Shown here in pieces: positions 44,180 through 59,300 of a DNA stretch of 64,000 bases. The number at the start of each line of letters is the position of its first letter. The first letter of the stretch is position 1. Made by a program: the position numbers and the translations under genes. The notes below the pieces were generated by a model. The model made no database searches. It was not told the DNA's origin and saw only the letters and a program-made list of their open reading frames with translations. This DNA comes from Siderastrea siderea (Eukaryota > Cnidaria > Anthozoa > Scleractinia > Rhizangiidae): assembly GCA_964030785.1 (NCBI GenBank), contig OZ034968.1, positions 40,651,186 to 40,715,185 on the forward strand. The letters are read 5' to 3'.

Positions 44180-47100
44180 TCCTGACCGAGAGCCAAATAT
44201 TTTCCCGTCCGGCCCGACCTAACTCAGTCAATAAGCGTTTTATCATATGACCACTGAATTTTTTTTTGTCTTTCTTTCGTGGATACAGACGCGGCGGCCC
44301 GTTTCGCGCGCATTTTGAAAAGCCAATGGTAGCTTGTAATTTGTTTGGGAAGCCAGTAAAGTGCATTTGAACTGCGATGTGCGTACAAATTTTTGAACTT
44401 CTGTTAAAATTGTCAACCAAATCTCCGAGTTTCAGCTCCATTCCAAGAAGATTTAAATCCGACTAAATTCCTCGTACATGATTGCAGTTAGTAGAAATTT
44501 CGAAGGAAACGTTTATGAAGGACTACAACAAAGAATTTGCACGACGTTTCGGCTAGTCGTGCTCGTCTCTCAGCGAAGACTGAATTTATCCTAATTGAAC
44601 AACTTAGCGACGTTTCTTCTGAGCCGAAATTCACAATTGGTTTGAACGAGAGGATTAATTAATTTTCCACCAAGGATTTTGGATGTTAAAAACAACATTA
44701 GATCTTAATTTATGAAACTACATAAAGACTTGGAAAGGGATTGTACAGGCAGTTCAGTATTTTGCTACGCTTCGTTTCCCTTCGGCTTCAAGTTGTTTAG
44801 TTTACCATGGATCGTAGGACTCATGAACGTCTGCTGTTGCTGCTTAGTCCTTGAATTCGCTAGTTCCTAGACGATGTTGAGCTCTGCATTACAGTTGATG
44901 TCCAAATTGTGCTTAAAATGCTTCGTGAAAACAAGCGGGAAACTGTGTCATTGCCAGGTTAGTCGTAAACATGTACTCGCATTTTCTTTGTTGTGATTTA
45001 AAAATTACGCAGCAGAAAAAGAAATTTGAGTTTACTTCGCATTTGCATTTTTTCTTCAATGTTTATCATGACTTCAAACCAGGATACGTCTTTGTCCGAT
45101 TATGTTGTTTCAGTTTTTGACGGCTTTTAGTTCGATTTTATTGTTGTTGTCAGGAGTATTTCTTCATCATTTGCCAAGTTTAAACACGTTTTGTTTTAAT
45201 TTTTGCGCCTGCAAACTACATCGCTTTCTAGATAGTAAAGTTTTAATAAACATGTTGGACATTCTTTGCTTTTTAGAAAAATCTTAACTATCGTTCATCT
45301 GAATTCAAAGCTGTGGAATCAGCTGGTTCCAATCCCAACATCTTGCGGCAGTAGCGGGGCCGTACGCTTTTCTAGTAGGGCCGTACGGCTTTTTCTGGCC
45401 CTGCTAGAGCGAGGCGTACGGCCCTCATACGGGACTTTTTTCCATATGGTTTTCAAAGGAAATTGCGCGCGGGTCCGTACGGGTCATATGATAAGGGACA
45501 AAATTACACTTATACGGGATATTTTCAAAATAAATTTCATTCATGATAGAATATCCTCAAACCAATTCCCTCAGGCACGGGCACGCCGGTGCCTGCCACC
45601 TTTGTCACCTTTGCGTTGTATTCTTTACCATCTAAGAGCTTGTACCTAAATTTCGAGGAATTACTCGTAAGCTTTCGTGGTGAAGCTGTCTGTTATATGT
45701 CACTGCATATTTAGGGCAGATTCTGGGACTATTCTGACAATTCTTATTCCGGTTAAGGAATAACAGAATCCACGGGATATAAAACTCCCAAAAGAAATAG
45801 AAAGCCCTTGACAAAGAGAAACTCAGAACAAAAGCTTTCAGTTTGGTAGATAAGGCCGCGCAAACAGATTCCCCCAAAAAATTCTCCAGAGAACGCAATT
45901 TTATGGATGCCGTTCAATTTGTTTTGAGAACAAAGGATAAAGCGCTATTCTTTTCCTTTCGCAAACACGTTTTCACCAGACATAATACGATAATTATTCG
46001 TCATCCTCTTCAGAGGCAGTCCCAAATTAGGGCCTCTTCATATGAGCCCGGTTGACCGGGCTGGCCCGGTTTCCGAGATCTCGCCTCACTCCTATTTCCT
46101 TTGTAAAAATTGCGATGTGTTCATATGAGAAGGCGGGCCAGCCCGGTTACCGAGATCTCGGCAACCGGGATGAAAATTTACCCATATGAACACTCCAGCC
46201 CGGTTACCGGGATGAAAATGTTTTTGACAAATTAGCTTCGCTTTCGAAACTGGGCGGCCAAAATAGCATAATTTTGCCGTGTGTGCATTTCCACTTCAAA
46301 AGTATTCGAATTAGCTTTATTAGTAAAGTTACAAGAGTCGGCAAAGCTATGATAGTCGCGAACAATACTTGTTAATGTTGCGCCATTTTGGTTTTGTTTC
46401 TTGAATTTCATCCCGGTAACCGGGCTGAAATTTCCCATATGAACAGACGACAAAATTCATCCCGGTAACCGAGCCAGCCCGGTTACCGGGATCATATGAA
46501 GAGGCCCTTAAACGGCCCCAAGAAATTGCTTTGGCAGCCAGGGAACGTGAAACGTGTTCGAGCGATTTATTTAGGGAAAATTTAAAGGCTCCGTTACGAG
46601 AACCGTTGTGTGATACGCAAATAACGCAAGTGCTGTGACTGAGACTAGAGAAAATCAGACAGGAGCAAAGTTTCTTACCTGGCATATCTGTGATGTTAGC
46701 TGTAGGCGTGTCTATAGTTTGATCTGTGTCGTTACCTGTACGTAGGAGGAAGGGTTGATACCAGGCAGTGCAAGGGTATGTTCGTGTCGAGTAAACAAAC
46801 AACATCAACAATAACAACAACAATAACAAAACCAACAATAACAAAAACAACAAATAACATCAACAACAATATCAACAACAACAAACAATAACGACAGTTT
46901 TTTTATATTATATAATTTAAACTTAAGCATTTTCGGTGCTGAGAATTGTTTAAATGATTTTCCGTCAAGTACGTAGTGCAAAACTGTGTTTACTTTCAGC
47001 GCTTGCTTTAATCACTTTACTTTTAGAAGCTTGATTAGTTTTAAGATATTTTAAATGTTGCCATGCCAGCCTACTGATTCTCAAGTCATAGAGGTCACGT

Positions 47101-50100
47101 TAAATTAGATCTTTTACAAAACCAAAATCTACCCACTTATTTAATAGCCACTTTAAATTTTCTTTGAAAAAGACTGACAGCTGGGGAAAATAATGACACA
47201 GACGGATTTCTTTGGCGTTAGCTGTACATGCCGTATAGAGAGAGCGTCCGTTAGGCATATTGCGCAGCCACTGACAAAGTCCTGAACTTTGCTGTAAGAC
47301 ACTCTATACTGTAGTCAACTCTAATACAATACACATATAAGCTGACGGAATCGGGATTCCAATTTGCAGTCATAATAAATGACTCTTCGCGGGTTTAGCC
47401 TGTACTATAGCCTTAGCCTCTACTCACAATCTGCCTTTCAGACAACAAACAATGTACTAATCGTGTTTTATGAAAACACGAATGCTAACGATCCTGTTTT
47501 CAGCAGTCATGAAAAAACAAAAGGGTTTCCAAATTTGGGACCATCTATCACAGAGACTGCATTTTTTTCTCGCATACTTGTGCGCAACCCGCGTCCACCC
47601 TGAGGGCGTGCGAGCCCCACATCTCCTCCTTTGAGGTCGTGCGCTTTCGTAGGCAGAACCAGCTTAGGCTTGCTTACGCTATTTATGTTAAGTCTTGCAG
47701 TCCATCGAACAAATGATGTTTTCAAATTCGACGTTTAGCCCAAATAGTCATGTCCCGCTATAAAGCTGTCTCTTTTCGCCCTTATTGCCAGCAACGCGAA
47801 TCTGCTTTAGGTACTTTCCTATTCAGACTGACTGATTTACTGATAGCATTTTACACTATCATTAAAAATAATACCCTTTATATTTTATTTCTTTAAGTTT
47901 TAAATTAAATTATTGCAACACACCCTTTCCTGTTTTAACTATCGCCATTGCCGTGAAATATTCGATTATATAATTATAATTAATGCTGTCTATGATTACA
48001 ATGGGCTGAATAATTTAATTAAAATTTAATTCATTATTTGACTACAACTTTGCTACGATGTAATTTAATTTTGATATTTTATAGATTGCTCTAATTATGC
48101 TTTTATTAGCTTTACTAAGTTAATAAATGGAAATGAAGGAAACGTTGAAGAGTGTACTGTATTGTGATATTGACGAGGAGTACTTCAAGATCAGCGAATA
48201 AAACGAAACGCAATGCATGAGCAACGCAATGTAGAGAATAGCACGACGCTGAATTCAATGCAGGCTGTAATGGAATGCAATGCAGTTTCTCAGACTCTGC
48301 AATTCAAAAAGCCGTCAGAAGCGACACAATGCAGCCAAAAAATAAACTAAAAACCAGGCCCTACTTGTTCAAAGAGCAGGCAACTTATCCGGTTCATAAA
48401 TCCTCACACAGCGGACAAATACATCCAGGCTAACTCATTTTATTAAATTCTTAATCTCTGTTATTGACTTTCTACCTTTCTCACTGTTTCAACGCACACA
48501 AATTATCAGCGAATAACCTTGCTTTTTACCTTAAAAGGAAACTGGACGCATGTGAAAAGTTGCGGCGGTCAAAGGCTTTCGCTCCAAAGCAAACGTTTTT
48601 CTCCAAAAACGCGGCTAAAAAATTCAGCAAACGCTTTCATTACCGAAGTTAAGAATTTAGTAAAATAATTATTCCACTCGAGTTTGTTGGACATAGAGTG
48701 ATCAGTTTTAACCAACCCAACGCATGCGCTTCCTGGGTTAGTTATCACCTAATATCCAACGCACGATCGTGGATTAACCCTTTACACCCTAACATGAAAA
48801 TGCGTATTCTCCCTACTATTCTCCATACATTTCTTATGGAACTAGTAAGGAGAATTTGTCTAAATATCAAGACAACTTATCCCTGGTGATCACTTCCTTC
48901 ACTCTTATCACTTGAATGTTAAAACAAGAAATGGTGATGTAACTAAAAGAGGAATTTCACTTTTGTCACTGTAAGGGCTCACTGTTAATTGTTCATTTAT
49001 CCGCTGGACAGGGTTCATTCACTGGATAATGTTACCGCTCTTTGAATAACCAGAGACCTAACCAATGAGAGATCTCTAGACATCTTTCCAGTTTGCCAAG
49101 TTAGAAGTTGTTGTATCACCAGACCAAAGGTTGTATTAGAATGATTTCGTTTTTCAGTTTTTTGCAACATACCTTCACCTTCCTTACAATCTACCCACAT
49201 ACTGCAGTCCGGACCGCGCCAACAGCTAAAGCAGAAGCACTCGCCTTCGTTGTTACAAACCTACGGAGGTGCAAAGGAATTAGATCACTTTAACCTTTTA
49301 AGCACCAATATCAACATGCATGTTCTTCCCAGTGTTTTCTGTACATTTCGTATGGTACTAGTTGGGGGTTACGACATTTCATCTTCAGTGATGATTTCCT
49401 CATTCCCGTGACTTGTATGTTTGACTAAGCAGTGACATTGTGAGGTGAAATGAGATGCTTGTCACAACTGGGGCTTAAAGGTTTAAAATACGGTAAACAA
49501 TACCATGACCAGTTACAATTCAAATCCAGTTGAAGGCTGCTCATTTGAGCATCTACTTGAGTTTAGACTTGCAATTAGCCCTTTAAGCCCCAATAGCAAC
49601 AAGCATCTAATTTCTTCTCACAATATCACTAGTTGATCAAACACATAGGACATGAGAATAAAGATGATGATCACCAAAGATGTAACGTCTTGATGTTTAA
49701 GCAAATTCTCCCAACTAGTACCATAAGAAATATATTGAGGACAGTGAGGAGAACATACATGTTGATATTGGGGCTTAAAAGGTTAACTAAGGCTGGAGTT
49801 ACAAAGGAGGAGTTGAACTTGGCTATCCTAGGAAGAATGGGCGCACTCATAAAGGGGTAAAACTTGAGAGGTCAACGCCACTTCAAATACCTTGAAACTA
49901 CTACAACACGTTTACTGGCAGTAAATGCAATGAGAAACCAAATGTTAAACCGACAATACTGGTGAATAGCATTTTGTGACAGTGTACTAATGTGAGTGTA
50001 GTTAATGAATAAAATTCAGTAACAGTAGTAATGTAGAGTAATTCAGTAACAGTGAATAACAGTAATCATTGAATTCTCAATCTCCCGTATTGAATTTCCA

Positions 50101-52370
50101 GATTCTCGCTGGTTCACTGTACACAGTCTGTCAGTGAATAATCCTGCTTTTTGCCTTATTCAGAAATTGGACGCTATTTCAAGTGTCGCGGCGTTCAGGG
50201 TTTCGTCGCGAAGCAAACGTTTTGTTCAATTCAGCAACGATGCACGAAGTAGAGAATTAAACAAAAGAATTATTCCACTCTCGCTTGTTATAAATGAGGT
50301 GATTATAAAAAAATCGGCGATAAGTGTCTCGTCGGTTACTTCTCACGTCACAGCAAACGCACACCAGTGACTTGCGTGTTACTGAACTACCTTTTGCACG
50401 AATAGTTCGCACTGTTACACGAGACAATTTTTTTTCTGCAACTTGCAACGCAACGCCGGCGCGAAAAGTTGCAAACGAACCTGCACGCAACACCCCCTTG
50501 TGACCTGTCTCGCGATGAAAAAATGCGTTCCGAGACTCCGTGAGCAAAAGTAGACTAACCTTCTACTTTTCGCAACGTTGGAAGACACGTTGCAGCGTGT
50601 AACGCGTATCTTGCAACTTGCCTCGCAATGCTCTCGTCACCATTGCGCTGCAAGACGCAGACAAAAATTGCCTTTAAAAAACAGTGCCTTTAAGATAAAA
50701 TCCTAAGTTTTCAACAACGGTATTTCAAAGTTATCTGTATTTCATTTGAAAACTGAAGACAAAGATCGGGGGATTTTTACACGCTTCACAAGCTGTGGCC
50801 TTTGTGAACTCGGCACCAGGCAAACTTACATCAGTTAGTCAATAGCGGGCTCAATTTGAGCAATGCACGGTCATAAACAGTGTCACTGAGGTTACTTACC
50901 CCGTTTTCATTAGAACAGTTCTTTGGGCACTTTTGAAGCCCGGCAGTAAGTGTCTCAATAGCTGTACACTTTCGGTCTAGACAAAGCTGGAAATGAAATG
51001 GGGAACTATTTAGTTGCCATTATGCAGACACGCAAGCACATCTAAAAAATCAATTAAAATAAATAGCTTTTTCTTCAAGACGTACCTTTAACATTGCACT
51101 TCGTAATGAGTGGTCAACGTCGAATTTCTTTCAGAACCAATAATTGAGCAGGCAAGTCACTCACAAGGTTAAATAAAACTGAATAAAAGCCGAAACGAAG
51201 TGCTCGCTAACATCGATTTGTCATGCAACATTGTTACAGGAAAGATAGATATCGTATAGCCTTTGTCTCAGTCACACTGAAGATCAAACCTTTCTGACAA
51301 CAATACAACGGACGCCGTCGTGCGAAAGAATCCCAAAGCTTTTAACATTAAACTCAACGTCTGAAGCGGCACACAAGCTAACTACTACACTCGGAAAGCT
51401 ATTTTAGAAGTATTATCGCCTCATTTTTGCAGTAAAAACTAAAAACTAACATAATTCAGCGAGAAGAATGGAAATATCGAGCTTGCTCATTGTTGCACGT
51501 ATCATTTTCCTGCTACGTACGTGGTGAAGATGAAATGAACCGTGCAATATAATTGGTTGCACGAGCAGTCCAGACTGTTGTTTCTTGGAGCGATCGCTTT
51601 TCACAGTGACTGCTCGCGCAGGTTAACCTTTCGAATTGGTGTTTTTGCGTTGAAAAATGATAAAAATCTAATTGAACTTGTTCTTATGACATTAGTGAGG
51701 GAATATTCTCCTTGGTTGTTTTCTTGGTTGTTAATTTGTGGGCCTCGAATTCGTTTCGGTTCATTCGTGAATATTTTGACCTCATGTCTAGTCAACAACA
51801 GGTCTTTTTCTCCGGAGTAATTCGTGCAATAACAAGATTACCTTTCTGAATTACTGGCAAACTGTTTAACATCTTACCTTGTTCTCTCCGCATTTTGTTC
51901 CTTCCATAGTCTCTCCTGGATCAGGTACATCCAATCCAAGGATGACGGAAGCGCTCCTAAAAACAATAAAGATTCAAGCGAATTTTGCAAGACACAATCA
52001 CAGAGCTTGAAAACGTTGGTCTAACGTTTTCAAGTTGTAATCCAATTCCATTCTAGCCATCCGTGGCAAAAGACACTTATTAAAGAGTCTGAACAAAATT
52101 AGAACATTTTACGTTAATGTGACTTCTGGATTTTCAAAGCGTTAGTAAAAATAACTGATATAGTCCCTCAAGGTTTGTTTTGTAATTCTGCCACTCGCAA
52201 AGGAAACACGGGACAGATTTATACTAACTTGCACAACGTAGGACCATAGTATTGCTTGTAAGCGCTCCGTTCTGTGCCAATAATGGGTAAATCAACATCT
52301 TTAATGTTTGTACACTGAAGCATTCCACACAGTTTATCCCTAGAAACAAAATACGATGAATGAATGAATG

Positions 52371-52420
<50 letters not shown>

Positions 52421-52435
52421 CCAACCAATCAATCA

Positions 52436-52475
<40 letters not shown>

Positions 52476-53283
52476 GTCGGGCAGTCCGTCAGTCGATTAA
52501 TCCCTCCCTCCCTCCCTGCTCGTGGAAATCCCGGCTGCTCGTACCTCTCTGTTTAAAAACAGCTTTGCATTTACTGGGGCCTCAATTTGGAATGCACTAC
52601 CAGATGACTTGAAACAATTACCATCTGTTAGTGCTTCCAAAAAGACAATTAAGACTTATAGTTTTGCATCGACAACAACAATTATGTAATCTATATATTA
52701 AATAACTCCCGTTTATTCTGTTAATGTATACACTTTTATAACGATTATTTGTATGCTTCACGGCTTTTAGGTAGAACGGAATTTCTATGTTTAATAATAA
52801 CATATGTAAATTTGATCAAATTACCGTGGTTAAATAAAGTATTCTATTCTATTCTATTCTATTCTATTCTATTCTATTCTATTCTATTCTATTCTATTCT
52901 ATTCTATTCTATTCTATTCTATTCTATTCTATTCTATTCTATTCTATTCTATTCTATTCTATTCTATTCTATTCTATTCTATTCTATTCTATTCTATTCT
53001 ATTCTATTCTATTCTATTCTATTCTATTCTATTCTATTCTATTCTATTCTATTCTATTCTATTCTATTCTATTCTATTCTATTCTATTCTATTCTATTCT
53101 ATTCTATTCTATTCTATTCTATTCTATTCTATTCTATTCTATTCTATTCTATTCTATTCTATTCTATTCTATTCATTCCATCCATCCATCCATCCATCCA
53201 TTCATCCATCCATCAATAGATCGATCGATCGATCGATCGATCGACCAATCAGTCAGTCAGTCAGTCAGTCAGTCAGTCAGTCA

Positions 53284-53331
<48 letters not shown>

Positions 53332-56300
53332 GCCTGTCTGCCTGTTGATCAACGAATTACACGATCATTTAGGTGAGGTAACCGAAAAATCTCAGTACCA
53401 CATAAATAATCAAATTGCATTTCAATATACGATTTTAATTCATCCGCTAAAGCGTATCACAAACAACACGGTCCTTTGATATCCTCACTCGCTGTAAGAA
53501 CAATCAGTACGCTAAAGTGTACTCGCGTGGCTTCAGAATACTTTCTGATTTTATCCTTCAATAATATAATAAACGAATTAATGCTCGCCTAATGAAAACC
53601 ACAGTCCATGTATACTTTTGTCCCAGGAAACAATACCATTACACGTGTAATCTAATTAGCTATCGCTCGATTTAAACGCTCTTATTCAACAAAATCACAC
53701 ACGCTCACTCTCCATAAAGTAACCTCTATCTCTAGCTGCTAGTATTAGGAAAGCGATCTAGCAATTTTGCACGCTTCCGGACCTATATTTAACACACTCA
53801 CTGTGGAGCACACTTGAGGTAGACGTTGTTTCCCGGTTGGTGGCAATTCCCTCGCACCGTACCCTGCTCATTCATCTTATAGCAGCCGTCTGGACCAGAC
53901 TTGGCCTCTGAAAGTAAACGACTTCATTAGCCAGGGTCAGGGGTAAACTGATCGAGAAATGGTCTGCTTTTCTTCATCTGGTCTCTAGCTAAATGTTAAT
54001 AGTCTGAAAATTTTCACATTGTACACGATTAGCTCTAGTAATGTAACACAGTGTCTTATCTTCCTGTAAGCATACATAGAGCATGCATTTTTTCAGGTTT
54101 TTTCGTCCTAATGTCATGTCCGAGTATATATGAAGTAGGAGGTAATTTGCGCAAATGAACGAACGAACGAATGAATGGTCAACCAACCCGAGACACCTGT
54201 TACCCGTTTCTCAAGCTTGTTTCGAAAATCGCACTGCCGTTGAGTGGAACTCTAAAGTTTGACCAAAGCGTGGTTGTTGCGTGACATTTGAAGTGTCATG
54301 TAAAGGCTGGCAATTGAAACAGCTGTCGAGCTACAATTGTGCTGCGGTTACACCTTCGACACGATGATTACAATGTTTAAAGCCATATTCTTTTGCGTAT
54401 GTGCAAAAAGGCCATCTTGCATTTGGAAAACGGAGTAGGCTTTGCCACCCTAGCTCATCTCTTTCCGTCTTCCTAATACAACATGGCGGCTTAACCAAAA
54501 ACCCCAAATCCGTTTTTATGGCCATTTCAACCATTTTCAGCTTTATAATGAGGGATCATCTTAAGATATCAACAAGACCTCAGAGACGTGTTTTTACACT
54601 ATGAATGGCCTCAATGGATGACAAGTACCTTCTGAAGTTTGGTTCCTACCTCCACTCAAGGTTGATTTCCATTGCCGCATAATATTTACTTGCATACAGA
54701 CCTAATTCAATTGGCCTTACGTACTTCATCATCAACAGACGATGTATGGGTGGTTACGTAAAGAGTTGAGCACGATCAACTTTTTAAGGCCGTTCACACA
54801 GCTTCTCTAGTTTTATTTACGCACAAGCAGGACCTACTAGTTTAACGCCTGTGTGTACAAACACGATAATGGCACATTAGCAGTTGATTTCGTACCTGAA
54901 CCCCACAAGTCTTTACACTGCTCGTCATGTGTGGGACATTCACTTCTGTAGCAGTATCCCTTGAAAAGAAACACAAAACACATTAAAAACTTGTAGACAC
55001 GAAAACACTAGATACGACAACGACTTCTTGAGAATGTAGGTAACTAAAAGAAAAACCGTTCAACCGCATAGCGATGTGAAAGGGCAACAAGGCTGTTTCC
55101 CGCCTTACTGACCCTGCTGCCGCAGGCAGCACTTTATGGCGGGAAATTAATGTTCCACAGGACGGGAACCAAGGCACCGGTATACCAACGTACAGTATGC
55201 AAGGGCTTTCCACAGGTCTATAGAAGACATGAAAGCCTTGCAACAAAATAAAAAACTTCATTGGTTGCCTTTCATTTCTCATTCAGGAACGGCCTCCGCT
55301 CCAAACGTCGCTGAAAAGCAGACTTTTCTGAGCCAAACAACAAAGACGGTTTCAAAATAACATTCCTGTTTTTCGTTCTTCGTCTAAAACGCTGGTGCTG
55401 GCAATGATCTTTGTAAGCTTCACGTAAGAAAAACTGATGACAAAATGAAAGGAAAGCGCGTGAAGTCAAGTTAAAATTCCATTTCTTTGCTATCATGAGT
55501 ATATTTAAATTAAGTTCCCCACCTTGTTGTTTGCGCACGGCGTGCCGTCTTGAACGTACTTGTTGTTGGGGCACTAAAAATACAACAACACCGTATAACA
55601 CTCTCGTTCTCCGAGTCAAAATAAACACATGTAACACGTCAGTCTGCAAACAAACCCTAGATGTGACCTTTCAAGTGAAAGCTACTGATCTGTACTATCT
55701 TGGGAAAATTTTTGCAGTTTTCTGATTCAGGTGCTTCTAACCTTCGAGTCTGAGGATCAAATATTTCAGTACGACCTTTCAAAAGAAAGCTACGTGTATT
55801 TTAAAAGCAATAGTTTCCAAGAATTCCAGAAGTGGAACTCCTCAAACGAAAGCTTCTAAGCGGTACTTTCCATTATATATAAAGCTGTAAAAAATGGCTC
55901 CAAACTTAATGTGGTTGGTACATATCCCTTTAAGCCGCAACAGTGACAAGCATCTAATTTCTCCTTACAGTACTACTACTTGATCAAACATAAAAGTCAT
56001 GAGAATAAAAGGAAATGATCACCAGTTATCAAATTGCTTGATTTTTAATCAATACGAAATATAAGGTGAATAGTGAGGAGAATATGGATGGTGACGTTGG
56101 GCTTAAAGGTATACATTAGAAATGCCACACAAAGAAACCGATAGCAACTGGAATCAAACTTACCAATTCTGATTTTCCAGTGCAAAACTCAGGCAAATCA
56201 CATTCGTTAACCTTGTCTCGGCAAAGAGAACCTTCTGGTTTGTACTGTAGTCAAAGAGGAAGAGGAAAAAATTGTTTCAACAGAAATACTCAATATTGAC

Positions 56301-59300
56301 CAAACAGAGTGTTTAAACAGCAAATCGAGTAAACAAATTCTTTCTTTCAGTTTAAATTCAGGGAAAGATGTAGCTGGAGAACTGAACGTGCAATAGCGTA
56401 TATTTGCTTAGCGTATATGGGAGCAGGGATGGCGCAGTGGTGAGAGCACTCGCCTCCCACTAATGTGGCCCAGGTTCGACTCCCGGTCCCAGCGTCGTGT
56501 GAAGGTTGAGTTTGTTGTTGGTTCTCGTTCTTGCTCCGAGAGGTTTTTCTCCGGGTACTCCGGTTTTCCCCTCTCCTCAAAAACCAACACATCCAAATTC
56601 CAATTCGATCTTGGAGGTGTCCCCAATTAGCATTCTGTGCTAAATACCGTTGACACCTCAATAAAGCGATTTATTTTATCTATTTTTATTTTTTCTTATG
56701 AGTTAAGGCACTAGTTTCTCCGACTTGACTTCGTTGACAAGAACGTACCTTACAGTTTCCACAGCAGGGACCAGTGTCACATTCAGACCCGGGATTAAGT
56801 TTGCAGGTTGTGGCATTGCAGCATCCGTCACTATACTTTGCACACTCCTGCAAAACAATGACAAAACACCAAATATGTTAAAATAAATTACTGTGCAGTC
56901 AGACGTTCATGGAAAGTGTCCCTCTTAGGGTTCCGTGGCCTTTTTCCGGGAACAATCACAACCAAATGAGATAGTAAGGGGGGGGGGGAGGGTCAAATGT
57001 ACGTCGTAAAACCAAAATCAAAGCAATTTCTCCCGCCATTCACAGCAGTCACAAACAACACAACGAAACAACTCAGGAGCCGAAGCAAATACATGTAAAT
57101 GGCGCCAAAACCAGGAAGGTAATTCGCGTTGATTTGATTTGCTTTACTTCGTTCTGTGATTGAGCGCACGCGTTCTCCCGTGCTTATCGCCAGCTACATG
57201 CTTTGGTTTAGGTATTACGACCCTTAATTGAAAACCGCCACAACAGAACACAGAATACATCTTGAATTCTCTGTTAAGGCAAGAGCCATCATCTATTACA
57301 GCTCAAATATGTAATGAAAGTGACATCTAGAAATCATTCGGTTTATTCTTATTGAATTCGATCAATCGAAGGCACCACCAGAACCTTCTTAGGAAAGAAC
57401 TTTCTTCTCACCTCAATGGTGCCGCAGTCGCACTCTTCGCCTTCTTCTTTGAAGCCATTGCCACACACAGCATCTCCAAACAACTAAGAAAATCCAAACA
57501 ATACGTTAGCTCGAATTACATTACAAAGAAACCACAGATTACCCAACAAATCTCATAGCACACAAATAGACCAGCCATTTTCTGTTCATCTATCAATCAT
57601 TTATTTATGTTTACACTAATTTGTTAAACGCTCATTTTATCAATTTGAACCCGCACCGTTAAACCTTTAAGCCCCAATATCCCTATGTATATTCTCCTCA
57701 CTGTTCTTCAGACATTTCTTATGTTACTAGTTGGAAGAATTTGATTTAACATCAATGCATTTCATGTCTGGTGATCAATTCTTTTATTCTCATGACTTGT
57801 ATATTTGATCAACTAGTGATATTGTGAGGAGAAATTAGATGCTTGTCACTATTTGGGTTCACAGGGTAAAACGGGGTGGAAAAGTGTTTTACTAGGACAC
57901 TGAAACTGCAACAACAAAAAAACCCTCGAGGTTGAGAAAAGGCTGGTCCCAAAACCTTACATTTAAACATTTTTTTTATTTCCAGAAATTCACTGAAAGC
58001 CAAAAATCATGTATATGCACTTAAATTATTTCGGAAACCGAACAACCTTATTCCCAGGGTCTCTCCTTGGGAAGAGGAGAGACCCTGGTAACGGGGCTGG
58101 AAACCAAATTGCTTTATTCCAGATTTAAGAAAACTTACAGTTGGCGGTGTATTGAACAAACATGCGTCCATTCCTCTCTTCAAATACTTCACATACGAAT
58201 CTATACTGCAAGACGACCATTCTGTTGAAGGTTTACTCCTAAGAGAGGTACCGTGATAATATATGAGATATAAAAAATAAATCATACATAGAAACTGCGG
58301 GTGAGAGAATCAAAAAGAAAGATGTTACGAAATAAAGAAAGATGTTGCTAAGTAAAGTTGCCAAGATTTGACAAGAGTGTCGACTCTTTGACAGTGCACG
58401 AGAGTCAGTGAGGGTGAATAAGAATGTATGTATGAGAGACAAAGACCAATCGACAACGTATTTAAACGTCCATCGATTCTGAAGATAATGTGAGCAGATT
58501 TAAACTTTTCGAGAGCCCACGCGAAAGTCGCTGAGAGAGCATGAGAGGGCAAATGGAAATTTTATACTCTCGTCAATCCTGGAATACTCGCTCTCGTTTT
58601 CCTCGGGGTAAGACTTACTTAGCTACTGCAGACATGATACATCCTTGATTTTCAGCCGGTGCATCACATTTACAACCTGAAACTGAAGCAAAAACACAGT
58701 TAATATAAACAAAACAACTAGATAACAAATCTCATGCTCAAGTAAAGATTTCAGAAAAAGAGAAGTGAAATCTCATCCTAAGGCCTTTGTTGCGGCAAAG
58801 ATTCCTTAAAGATTAACTAGTTTTTCGAATTCAAGTCCTAAGTCAGCGCGCAGCTAGTATCGGGTTCTGTTCATGGTAAAGCTCTTTGGTATAAAAAAAC
58901 ACTTACTTAAGACAAACTGAAGTATTTATCTACATCTCGAGATATTCAGTATAGATTATCACTGCGCGCGGCTCTGCCATTCGTCACTTGGATTACGCCA
59001 ATCCCGATTCTTCACGCACTCTCGCAGTCTTCTCTAGTCAAGACTGGCAAAGTAACCGGCACACAAGCTTCCGGCTTAGGCGTAAAACACACCGAAACAA
59101 CACGCCGCACAACGAACTTAACATACTCCCTGCCAAAAATGGCAACAAGCCGAAACATCACGCCGTACGGTACGCACCCTACCAAAACTGGCAACACATC
59201 GTATAAACTTCCCGTCAAAACTAGCAACACATCGAAACAACATGCCGCACAATGCGCCTGCCGGGAATAAAGCAACGCACCACGCAACCAGCTTGCTGCC

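Noticed and set aside
46347..46853. 168-codon minus-strand frame with a leucine-rich start resembling a signal anchor
   Set aside because: The leucines come from the ACAACA/AACAAT simple repeat. Only its middle (46,679-46,735) is a true exon, with good splice sites and phase.
52749..53219. 156-codon plus-strand frame of repeating FYSIL residues
   Set aside because: It is the open frame of the ATTCT microsatellite; the matching site in copy A has a different repeat.
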